The translations under genes were made by a program, and so were the position numbers. DNA of 64,000 bases, taken from an uncultured Desulfovibrio sp. GTDB lineage: Bacteria > Desulfobacterota > Desulfovibrionia > Desulfovibrionales > Desulfovibrionaceae. This document shows positions 16,598 through 23,506 of the stretch, one piece after another. Location: the NCBI GenBank assembly GCA_900546145.1, contig URBN01000004.1, positions 62,001 through 126,000 on the forward strand. The letters are read 5' to 3'. How positions within the stretch are numbered: the stretch's first letter is position 1; every line of letters begins with the position of its first letter. The notes under the pieces are model-generated. The model was not told where the DNA came from, did not search any database, and saw only the letters and a list, made by a program, of their open reading frames with translations.

Positions 16598-16651
16598 TTA
16601 GGCACAAGCTCGTTTTTTCTGTAGTTATTCACTAAGAAGAACGTGATATAT

Positions 16652-16678
16652 GACACATTTGTCGCCTTGTGCGACAAA
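16652..16678. promoter_or_regulatory. Activator-binding site (overlapping CGACA/TGTCG palindromes)
   Basis: GACA-N4-TGTC (16652-16663) overlaps TTTGTCGC-N5-GCGACAAA (16658-16678, a perfect 8+8 inverted repeat), giving three half-sites in a row. It lies about 55 bp upstream of the -24 box of the BCCT promoter. The same half-sites recur at 16752 and 20990, each about 75-100 bp from another sigma-54 promoter, so this is a likely enhancer for the activator encoded at 19536-20939. Confidence 0.65.
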
Positions 16679-16751
16679 ATTTTCACACCACAAAAAATAT
16701 TCTTTTTTCAGTATGTTATAATTCATAAAATGGAGCGTTATGTGCCAGCAT

Positions 16752-16763
16752 GACACTTTTGTC
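16752..16763. promoter_or_regulatory. Activator-binding site upstream of the 16909 operon
   Basis: GACA-CTTT-TGTC, in the context TGACACTTTTGTC, matches 12 of the bases of the perfect site at 21003-21018. It is exactly 100 bp from the matching palindrome at 16652 and about 77 bp upstream of the -24 element at 16840. Confidence 0.55.
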
Positions 16764-16839
16764 TTTCCTGCGGCATGGCCTTCTGCCGTGAGAAAACGTT
16801 CACGGCATATATAATGGCAGAGCAGGCGTCATTGCCCTT

Positions 16840-16854
16840 TGGCACGATTTTTGA
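16840..16854 (+). promoter_or_regulatory. Sigma-54 promoter of the phosphodiesterase-like operon
   Basis: TGGCACGATTTTTGA: a perfect -24 box and a -12 box TTGA, in which only the final C of the invariant GC is changed. The predicted start of transcription is about 45 bp before the ATG at 16909. Confidence 0.65.
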
Positions 16855-16908
16855 AACAGTCTCAGCAAAGCAATGAACCTACAGCCTTACGGCAAAGGAG
16901 AAATATCC

Positions 16909-18801
16909 ATGGCACCCAAAGCGAAGCGCGCAGCTCTCATCGGTTTCGACTGTCTCGTCCCGAAACGCCTCCAGAAACTTCTCAAGGAAGGCGGTCTCGA
17001 CAACTTCCGCCGTTTCATCAAGGAAGGCAGCTACATCTCCGAAGGCTTCAACCTGCCCACGGTGACGCCTCCGTCCTGGGCCACCATCTGCACGGGCGCC
17101 TATCCCCGCACCCATGGCGTCGAGGACTACTATTATTATCATGAAGGCCGTCCGCTGGATCACAAGTACACCACCCAGGCCTTCGGCTCTGACATCCTGA
17201 CCGCCCAGACCATCTGGGACAGCTGGGACAAGACCGGCAAAAAGTGCCTCGTGGTTAACTACCCCATGGCCTGGCCGTCTCACATGCAGCATGGCGTCAT
17301 GGTCGAAGGCTGCGGCCTCTCTCCGGCCGAAACCCGCTGGCCCCTCTACGGCAACGAGCACAAGGAATACCTGGCCTCCGAAAGTGTCATCTCTACCGAA
17401 GTCTATCCCTTCGGCTGCCGCGGCAAGTTTGACGACGCCGAGGGTTGGAAGAACCTCCCCGCGGATCTCGACGAACCTCTTGATATGACTGTCAAGATGG
17501 ACTTCAGGGAAGGTTTCTACGACATTGAACCCCAGACCTGGCACATCCTCTGCTGGCAGAGCGGTGATGACGGCTACGACCGCATCACCATGGCCCCCGA
17601 GAAGGATTTCAGCAAGGCCTTCTTCACCATCGGCCTCAAGCAGTGGAGCGACCCGATCGAGCACGACTTCAAGGTTGTCTCCGACGGCCACATGGAAAAG
17701 GGTGTTTTCCGCTGCAAGCTGATGGCCCTCTCCGACGACGCCGAGGAATTCAGGCTGTACGTGTCCGGCATCGCCGGCAGGACCGGCTTCATTGCCCCTG
17801 CTTCTGCAGCCAAGGACATCGACTTCTCCAAGCAGATTACCGCCAACGACATCGGCTTCGTGTCCCACATGCTGGGCATCATCGACAACGACACGGTCTG
17901 CGAACTCGCTGAATTCCACGCCGAATGGCTGTGGAACTGCGTGAAGTGTCTCGTCAACGCCAACCCCGACTGGGATCTCTTCTACATGCACTCCCATCCC
18001 ATTGACTGGTTCTATCATGGCTTCATGAGCGACCTCGACAGCAAGGATGAGAAGGTGCGCAAGGAAGCTGAAAGGGTTGAACGCCGCATCTACACCAGCG
18101 AAGACCGCCTCCTCGGCCGCCTGATGGACCTCTTTGGCAGGGAAACCGCCATCTGCGTCTGCTCCGACCACGGCGCCACCCCGCTCGGCCCCATCTTCAA
18201 CCCCGCCGACGCCCTCAAGCAGGCCGGACTCTGCTCCTACGAACCCAAGGCTGCCAGCGGCAACTACTGGGAAGTGTATGAAGCCACGGAAGGTTTCAAC
18301 TACGTGCTTGACACCAGCAAGTCCCAGGCTGTTCCCCAGCGCTACATGTTCGTGTACGTCAACCTCAAGGGCAAGTATCCCGGAGGCATCGTCGACCCTG
18401 CTGACTACGAGAAAGTCCGCACCAAGATCATTGACGCCCTCCTCGATTACCGCCATCCCGAAACCGGCGAACGTCCCATTCTCGTGGCCGTGCGCAAGGA
18501 AGACGCCCACGTCTTCGGCATGGGCGGCGAACAGGCCGGCGACGTTGTCTACGCTCTGAAGCCCGAATACATGGCTGAACACGGCTACGGCTTCCCCACC
18601 GGCGAGTCAGGATGCGGAACGCTCATGAACCTGCTTATGTTCCGCGGCCCGAACATCAAGGAAAATTACACCTATCCCCGTCCCCGCTGGCTGGCCGACA
18701 TCGTGCCCACACTCTGCTATCTGACCGGCAACCGCATTCCGGACGACACGGAAGGCGCGCCCATCTACCAGATTATGGAAGATCCGAACCTCGTGAAGTA
18801 G
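16909..18801 (+). CDS. Alkaline-phosphatase-superfamily enzyme (type I phosphodiesterase/nucleotide pyrophosphatase-like)
   Basis: A 630-residue protein with no signal peptide, so probably cytoplasmic. The superfamily metal/nucleophile pattern is clear in the first parts: Asp14 (GFDCL), Thr53 in PTVTPPSWATICTG (nucleophile position of NPP enzymes), Asp366 and His370 (HPIDWFYHGF) and Asp420-His421 (SDHG). The last histidine ligand, usually in an SGTHR-like motif, is not at its expected place (GESGCGTLMN, about 566-574); His559 might replace it. Members hydrolyse phosphate or sulfate esters and diesters, but the substrate cannot be read here. The start at 16909 follows AAAGGAG. It is followed by a 184-residue protein resembling its own C-terminus, and is under sigma-54 control. 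Confidence 0.8.
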   Translation: MAPKAKRAALIGFDCLVPKRLQKLLKEGGLDNFRRFIKEGSYISEGFNLPTVTPPSWATICTGAYPRTHGVEDYYYYHEGRPLDHKYTTQAFGSDILTAQTIWDSWDKTGKKCLVVNYPMAWPSHMQHGVMVEGCGLSPAETRWPLYGNEHKEYLASESVISTEVYPFGCRGKFDDAEGWKNLPADLDEPLDMTVKMDFREGFYDIEPQTWHILCWQSGDDGYDRITMAPEKDFSKAFFTIGLKQWSDPIEHDFKVVSDGHMEKGVFRCKLMALSDDAEEFRLYVSGIAGRTGFIAPASAAKDIDFSKQITANDIGFVSHMLGIIDNDTVCELAEFHAEWLWNCVKCLVNANPDWDLFYMHSHPIDWFYHGFMSDLDSKDEKVRKEAERVERRIYTSEDRLLGRLMDLFGRETAICVCSDHGATPLGPIFNPADALKQAGLCSYEPKAASGNYWEVYEATEGFNYVLDTSKSQAVPQRYMFVYVNLKGKYPGGIVDPADYEKVRTKIIDALLDYRHPETGERPILVAVRKEDAHVFGMGGEQAGDVVYALKPEYMAEHGYGFPTGESGCGTLMNLLMFRGPNIKENYTYPRPRWLADIVPTLCYLTGNRIPDDTEGAPIYQIMEDPNLVK

Positions 18802-18825
18802 GTTCCCCGAGAATATACGAAGACT

Positions 18826-18855
18826 CTCCCGCCCGGGCGCCGTCCCGGGCGGGAG
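18826..18855 (+). other. Intercistronic GC-rich hairpin
   Basis: CTCCCGCCCGGG (18826-18837) pairs perfectly with CCCGGGCGGGAG (18844-18855) around a six-base loop, between the phosphodiesterase-like gene and the 184-residue gene. There is no T run, so it more likely sets mRNA stability or relative expression than ends transcription. Confidence 0.6.
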
Positions 18856-18871
18856 TCAGGAGAAACATACC

Positions 18872-19426
18872 ATGTCCGACAAGAAAGCTATCGTTGTCAT
18901 CGCCCCTGCCCTCAGCCTTGAAGGCAGCGGCGACGCGCTTGCCAAGCTCATGAAGAAAGCCTGCGTCCTGGTCAACGCCGATGCCGCTGATCTCGCCGCC
19001 CGCGCCGAGGCTCTGACCGGCGTCAAGTGCGCCCCGGCCGAACTCACCGCCACACTCGAAAAATCCAGACTCGCCATCGTCGAGGGCGGTGAAGACGCTC
19101 TCGCCGCCGCCATGGAAGCCGCCAACCGTCACACCCTCGTGGTGGTTGCCGCCAAGGAAGGCGTTGCTTTCTACGGCCTCGCCGTCAACTCCAAGGTCGG
19201 TAAGGTTGAACGCAAGGTCAGCGCCGATGACATCGCCCTGACCATCGCCACCATCGACGATCTGCCCATCACCGCCGACTGCACCGCCGGAATTATTTAC
19301 CAGGTTCTCAAGGACCCCAACCTCAAGCTCACCGAAATCACCAAGCTTGAAGAAGCCCTGGAGCGTATGGAGACCGTGCTCGCCCGCAACAACCGCGAAC
19401 CCTGGGAAAAGCACGACTGCGCCTAG
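18872..19426 (+). CDS. Hypothetical protein, partial paralogue of the upstream phosphatase-like enzyme
   Basis: A 184-residue protein, start supported by CAGGAG ten bases upstream. I do not recognise a named family. Residues 100-153 align without gaps to residues 577-630 of the preceding enzyme: both share ADDI/LADI near the middle and end in IYQ(V/I)(L/M)(K/E)DPNL. The N-terminal half is alanine-rich and lacks the metal and nucleophile motifs, so it should be non-catalytic. It could be a subunit or regulatory partner of the enzyme (inference). A bidirectional terminator follows. Confidence 0.7.
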   Translation: MSDKKAIVVIAPALSLEGSGDALAKLMKKACVLVNADAADLAARAEALTGVKCAPAELTATLEKSRLAIVEGGEDALAAAMEAANRHTLVVVAAKEGVAFYGLAVNSKVGKVERKVSADDIALTIATIDDLPITADCTAGIIYQVLKDPNLKLTEITKLEEALERMETVLARNNREPWEKHDCA

Positions 19427-19471
19427 TCACACATTCAGACCGGAAATCCGGCCCCTTTCCCCGCAGGAAAC

Positions 19472-19515
19472 AAAAACGCCATGGAACCGGAAAAATTCCG
19501 GATCATGGCGTTTTT
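19472..19515. terminator. Bidirectional intrinsic terminator
   Basis: AAAAACGCCATG (19472-19483) pairs with CATGGCGTTTTT (19504-19515), with an inner CCGGA/TCCGG stem. T runs are present on both strands. It separates the convergent 184-residue gene and the activator gene. Confidence 0.88.
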
Positions 19516-19535
19516 GTTATTTCTTCAGGGGAAAA

Positions 19536-20939
19536 TTATTTTTCCCCTGCCGTGATGCCGAGATTCTTCATTTTCCGCTGGAGCGTGCGCAGGTTGAGAC
19601 CGAGAGCGTCCGCCGTCCTGCCCCTGTGCCAGTGACACTTCTCCAGAGCCCGTAAGATCATCTTTTCCTCGAGTTTCTGGGTAGCCTCGGCGAGAGTCAG
19701 GCCCTCGGTCACGGGAGGAATAATCTGATCCGCCCCGTTCAGGGCTTCGGCTGCAGAGCGGCCGAACGTAGCATAGCGATCCAGAAAGTTCTGCAGTTCG
19801 CGCACGTTGCCGGGCCACTCATAGTGATTCATGGCAATGCGCACCTCGTGGGGGAGGAACAGATTTACACCGTTACGCTCGGACCAGGATTTCACCAGCA
19901 GGGGGATATCCTCCCGCCTTTCCCTGAGAGGTGGCAGTTTTATTTCGAGGACGTTGACGCGGTAATAAAAATCCGCGCGTACTTTTCCTTCCTTCACCAT
20001 GGAACGCATATCACGGTTTGTGGCTGAAACCAGCCTGAAGGAAGACTGTCTGGGAACATTCGTTCCCAGAGGGGTATAGCTTTTGCTTTCCAGCACCCGC
20101 AGAAACTTCACCTGCAGATGCATCGGCAGCTCGCCGACTTCATCAAGGAACAGCGTGCCGTTATTGGCTGCGGCCACAAAGCCTTCCTTGCTTCCGGCGG
20201 CTCCGGTGAAAGCTCCTTTGGCGTAGCCAAAGAACTCGCTTTCCAGCAGGTTTTCCGGGATAGCGCCGCAGTTGACCGGCACATAAGCTCCCTTTCGGCC
20301 GCTGTAATTGTGAATCGCCCTGGCCACCATGTCCTTGCCGCAGCCCGTCTCGCCGTAAATAATCACGTTGGCGTCGGTCTCGGCAGCCTTCAGGATGAGA
20401 CTGTACACACGGTGCATGGCTTCGCTCTTGCCGACGATGGCGCCCATCCGCTCCGCGCTGTCCATGCCCATTTTCAGTCTCTCGTTTTCCTCTTTGAGCG
20501 CGATTTCCGTAAATTTCTGGCCGCTCACATCCATGAGCAGGCCCTCGAAATAAGCAGGGGTTCCGTTTTCATCGTAAACGGCTTCTCCCTGATCCCAAAC
20601 CCATTTCCGCGTGCCATCCGGAAGCTGAAGCCTGTACATTTTCTCATAGGGTGTATGGGTGACAATACTGTCGTAGACAGCCTTGCGCACATCCTGCAGA
20701 TCCGCGGGATGGGTCATCCTCTCAAGCGTGTTCCAGGCGTTCTCAACCATATTTTTTTCCGAAATACCCAGCAAATCCTGACTTCCGCGGCTGACATACT
20801 CCAGTGTCATGCGGTAATCACTGTCCATCTGCTCGCCGAGATCAATACGGCAGCGGTAAACCATGCAGGGGAGCCGGTTGACAAGCCTGTCTATCCTGGC
20901 TCTGACACGTTCATTTTCCTGATCTGCGGTCCGAAGCAT
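19536..20939 (-). CDS. PAS-AAA+-HTH sigma-54-dependent activator, likely regulator of the GRE regulon
   Basis: A 467-residue activator. A PAS domain (about 25-150) with a C-terminal WVWDQGEAVYDENG segment precedes an AAA+ domain with Walker A GETGCGKD, loop GAFTGA, Walker B TLFLDEVGE and arginine-finger region RREDIPLL; a Fis-type HTH (LEKCHWHRGRTADALGLNLRTLQRKMK) ends the chain. It has no receiver domain, so it probably senses a small ligand through PAS. The start at 20939 is chosen because GGAGG lies six bases upstream. It sits between the two plus-strand sigma-54 operons, and matching palindromes lie beside its own gene and upstream of all three promoters. Confidence 0.9.
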   Translation of the reverse strand: MLRTADQENERVRARIDRLVNRLPCMVYRCRIDLGEQMDSDYRMTLEYVSRGSQDLLGISEKNMVENAWNTLERMTHPADLQDVRKAVYDSIVTHTPYEKMYRLQLPDGTRKWVWDQGEAVYDENGTPAYFEGLLMDVSGQKFTEIALKEENERLKMGMDSAERMGAIVGKSEAMHRVYSLILKAAETDANVIIYGETGCGKDMVARAIHNYSGRKGAYVPVNCGAIPENLLESEFFGYAKGAFTGAAGSKEGFVAAANNGTLFLDEVGELPMHLQVKFLRVLESKSYTPLGTNVPRQSSFRLVSATNRDMRSMVKEGKVRADFYYRVNVLEIKLPPLRERREDIPLLVKSWSERNGVNLFLPHEVRIAMNHYEWPGNVRELQNFLDRYATFGRSAAEALNGADQIIPPVTEGLTLAEATQKLEEKMILRALEKCHWHRGRTADALGLNLRTLQRKMKNLGITAGEK

Positions 20940-20989
20940 ACGCATCCTCCGGATAAATCTTCTCTGCTGGCCTGTTCCAGGCAACAGAA

Positions 20990-21018
20990 TTTGTCGCAAA
21001 ACACGACACTTTTGTCGT
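20990..21018. promoter_or_regulatory. Activator-binding site upstream of the osmC-GRE operon and the activator gene
   Basis: ACGACACTTTTGTCGT (21003-21018) is a perfect 6-4-6 palindrome, and TTGTCG-N7-CGACA (20991-21008) overlaps it, again giving three half-sites. It lies about 97 bp before the -24 box at 21114, a usual enhancer distance, and 50 bp before the activator start on the other strand. Confidence 0.7.
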
Positions 21019-21113
21019 CAATTAAATCGTTTCCCCATCAGTAGTCAACAGCGGAGCACGAAAACCCCCTATTATTCCGGCATCCGGGTGTCTGCCAGTC
21101 CAGATGAAGGAAA

Positions 21114-21128
21114 TGGCATGGAATATGC
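21114..21128 (+). promoter_or_regulatory. Sigma-54 promoter of the osmC-lpd-gcvH-GRE operon
   Basis: TGGCATGGAATATGC: -24 TGGCATG and -12 ATGC with GG and GC 12 bp apart, about 45 bp before the osmC ATG. Confidence 0.8.
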
Positions 21129-21173
21129 TTATTTCAGAGCAGAAAAATTGTCATAAACCAAAAGGAGTTACAC

Positions 21174-21611
21174 ATGTCCCAGGCTCTTTCCGTTTCGCTC
21201 GAGCGCAAAGGCACAGTCATTGACGTCAACTACGACACTACAGCTCTTCAGAATATTCACGTCGATCTCAATGAGGTCGCCGAAGACGACCGCTCCGGAA
21301 GCGCCAAAAAACTTCTCGGCGCCTCAGTGCTGTACTGCTACACCGCAGCCCTGGACAAAGCTCTCGATGTCAGAGGCGCGAAATACGATGCTATCAAGGG
21401 ACGCGCCACTGTAACTGCCGGCACTGATGACAAGGGCCGCGGCCGCATTCTCGGCATCACCCTCGATGTCACCGTGGTCATGGACTCCTCGTACGAAACC
21501 ATCTTTGACCATGTCGCCAAAGTCATGCGTAAGGGCTGCCTCATCTCCGCTTCCCTGGAGGCCGCTTTCCCGGTCACCTACAACCTCGAACTCGAATGCC
21601 CTGACGATTAA
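21174..21611 (+). CDS. OsmC/Ohr-family thiol peroxidase-like protein
   Basis: A 145-residue protein with the OsmC fold pattern: an N-terminal beta region, LLGASVLYCYTAAL carrying Cys55 and KGCLISASLEAAFPV carrying Cys122. The spacing of the two cysteines matches the peroxidatic and resolving cysteines of Ohr/OsmC. Members reduce organic or lipid hydroperoxides, and Ohr is known to take electrons from lipoylated proteins and dihydrolipoyl dehydrogenase rather than thioredoxin. The next two genes encode exactly those partners. AAGGAG precedes the ATG. It is the first gene after the sigma-54 promoter. Activity is inferred; an OsmC-like protein of other function remains possible. Confidence 0.82.
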   Translation: MSQALSVSLERKGTVIDVNYDTTALQNIHVDLNEVAEDDRSGSAKKLLGASVLYCYTAALDKALDVRGAKYDAIKGRATVTAGTDDKGRGRILGITLDVTVVMDSSYETIFDHVAKVMRKGCLISASLEAAFPVTYNLELECPDD

Positions 21612-21623
21612 AAGGCGGCACAC

Positions 21624-23045
21624 ATGAAACTCACCATCATCGGCGCCGGCCCCGGCGGCTATACGGCAGCCTTCGCGGCCGCAGAGAAAGGCATTGAGGT
21701 CACACTCATAGACATGGCCGAAATCGGAGGCACCTGCCTCAACCGCGGCTGCATCCCCACCAAGACCCTGCGCTCCAGCGCTGACGCTGTCATGCTGGCC
21801 GGCCGCCTTCCCGAATACGGAGTGGAAACCGGTCCTGCGAAGATCTGCCTGGACACCATCCGCAAACGCAAGGACAGTGTCATCGGCATCCTGCGCACCG
21901 GACTCGAAAAGAGCTGCTCCAGGCTCAAAGTCCGCTTCGTGAGCGGCAGGGCCGAAGTTCTGAGCGCACAGGAAGTTCTCGTGCACACAAAGGACGGGAA
22001 TGAGACCGTGACCGGCGATGCCGTGATCATCGCTGCCGGATCCCGCGTGCTTGAACTGCCCGGCCTGACCTTCGATCACCAGTATGTCCTTAACAGCGAT
22101 GACGCGCTCAGTCTCGACAGAATCCCTGCCCGCCTGTGCATTGTCGGCGGAGGCGTCATAGGCTGTGAACTTGCCTGCATCTACCGGGCCTTCGGCAGCG
22201 CAGTGACCATCGTCGAAGGGCAGGACAGGGTTCTGCCCATGCCCTCCGTGGACAAGGATGTGAGCACGCTGCTCAACCGCGAGCTGCGCAAGCTCAAAAT
22301 CAAGGTCATGACCGGCAAAACACTCAAGGATCTGCAGATTTCCGATGGCGTCGTTCATGCCGTGGCCGCGACGTCCCCCTTTGTGGACGTTCCCGCTGAA
22401 AAACACACGGAGGAGCCTATCGAAGCCGACATGGTTCTCGTCACCGTCGGCCGCAAATCCACGGCTGACAGCCTCGGACTTGAAAAGGCTGGCGTGGCCA
22501 CAGACAAGCGCGGATGGATTACCGTGGACCAGCACCTCATGACAAATGTCCCCGGTATCTACGCTATAGGCGACATCCTCGGCCCCAGCCATGTCATGCT
22601 GGCCCATGTGGCCTCCATGGAGGGGCTCTGCGCCCTAGACAACATCCTTGGGAAAGAAAGGGCTATGGACTACAGCGTCATTCCCTCCGCCATCTTCACT
22701 TCTCCTGAGATCGGAGAAGTCGGCATGAGCGAAGCCCAGGCCAGGGAATCCTGCCAGAAGGTCGTCACCGGCACTGTGCAGATGCGCGAGCTGGGCAAGG
22801 CTCACGCCATGGGAGAGCTGCCCGGCTTCTTCAAAGTCATCGCGGACGCCGAAAGCGGACTCCTTCTCGGTCTGCACGTTGCCGGCGCCCATGCGTCCGA
22901 CCTTGTCGCCGAAGGCGGCATAGCCATGGAAAAGAAGGCCACCATATACGATCTGGCCGCCACTATCCACGCTCACCCGACGCTCGCGGAAGGCATTTAC
23001 GAAGCCGCCCGGCTGGCTGTCAGGGCAGCGGAAAAACTCAACTGA
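21624..23045 (+). CDS. lpd: Dihydrolipoyl dehydrogenase
   Basis: A 473-residue FAD/NAD(P) disulfide oxidoreductase: FAD-binding GAGPGGYTAA at the N-terminus, redox disulfide GGTCLNRGCIPTK, NAD-binding GGGVIGCELA, second FAD motif YAIGDI, and the C-terminal HAHPTLAE with the catalytic His-Glu pair. It oxidises or reduces the lipoyl arm of a carrier protein using NAD(H). It lies 12 bp after osmC and 14 bp before the lipoyl protein gene. No pyruvate dehydrogenase, 2-oxoglutarate dehydrogenase or glycine cleavage P/T genes are near, so its lipoyl partner is most likely the adjacent GcvH-like protein. Confidence 0.95.
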   Translation: MKLTIIGAGPGGYTAAFAAAEKGIEVTLIDMAEIGGTCLNRGCIPTKTLRSSADAVMLAGRLPEYGVETGPAKICLDTIRKRKDSVIGILRTGLEKSCSRLKVRFVSGRAEVLSAQEVLVHTKDGNETVTGDAVIIAAGSRVLELPGLTFDHQYVLNSDDALSLDRIPARLCIVGGGVIGCELACIYRAFGSAVTIVEGQDRVLPMPSVDKDVSTLLNRELRKLKIKVMTGKTLKDLQISDGVVHAVAATSPFVDVPAEKHTEEPIEADMVLVTVGRKSTADSLGLEKAGVATDKRGWITVDQHLMTNVPGIYAIGDILGPSHVMLAHVASMEGLCALDNILGKERAMDYSVIPSAIFTSPEIGEVGMSEAQARESCQKVVTGTVQMRELGKAHAMGELPGFFKVIADAESGLLLGLHVAGAHASDLVAEGGIAMEKKATIYDLAATIHAHPTLAEGIYEAARLAVRAAEKLN

Positions 23046-23059
23046 GCAAGGAAAATCCC

Positions 23060-23455
23060 ATGAAACAGCCTGGTGAACTCACCCTGCCCGCGGATCTCCG
23101 CTACACCTCCGAACACATCTGGATCAAAAAAGAAGGGGATCAGTATGTCGCCGGAGTTACCGACTACGCACAGGATCAGCTCGGCGAAGTGGCCTTCGTT
23201 GACGTTCCCTGCGTCGGGGAAACGCTTGAGGCCAATGCCGAATTCGGCAGCATTGAATCTGTCAAATCCGTCAATGCCCTGCACATGCCTGTAGCCGGCA
23301 CCGTGCTTGAAGCCAATCCCGAACTCGAGGAATCCCCAACGCTGGTCAACGTCGCCTGCTACGGCGACGGCTGGCTCGTCAAGATAAAACCCGACAATCC
23401 CGCTGACGTCGACGCCCTTCTGGATGCAGAGAGCTACAGGAATCAGCTTAACTAA
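23060..23455 (+). CDS. gcvH: GcvH-like lipoyl carrier protein
   Basis: A 131-residue protein of the glycine-cleavage H family, with the lipoylation lysine Lys69 in SIESVKSVNAL and the N-terminal YTSEHIWIK motif. H proteins carry a lipoyl arm between enzymes; stand-alone homologues serve other lipoyl-dependent systems. Neither gcvT nor gcvP is present here. Sitting between dihydrolipoyl dehydrogenase and the GRE, after OsmC, it fits best as an electron or acyl carrier dedicated to this locus (inference). The gene symbol reflects family only. AAGGAAAATCCC precedes the ATG. Confidence 0.9.
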   Translation: MKQPGELTLPADLRYTSEHIWIKKEGDQYVAGVTDYAQDQLGEVAFVDVPCVGETLEANAEFGSIESVKSVNALHMPVAGTVLEANPELEESPTLVNVACYGDGWLVKIKPDNPADVDALLDAESYRNQLN

Positions 23456-23506
23456 TACTACATGGCCCGGGGTGAACGACCGCTCCGGTCAGAGGAGAAT
23501 ATACAG

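Noticed and set aside
16879..18582. 567-codon minus-strand open frame
   Set aside because: Antisense to the phosphatase-like gene, Val/Gly/Glu-rich, without a start signal.
21324..22607. 427-codon minus-strand open frame
   Set aside because: Antisense to osmC and lpd; their cofactor motifs prove the plus strand is coding.
21624..23455. Calling lpd-gcvH part of a glycine cleavage system
   Set aside because: gcvT and gcvP are absent and the genes lie between osmC and the GRE.
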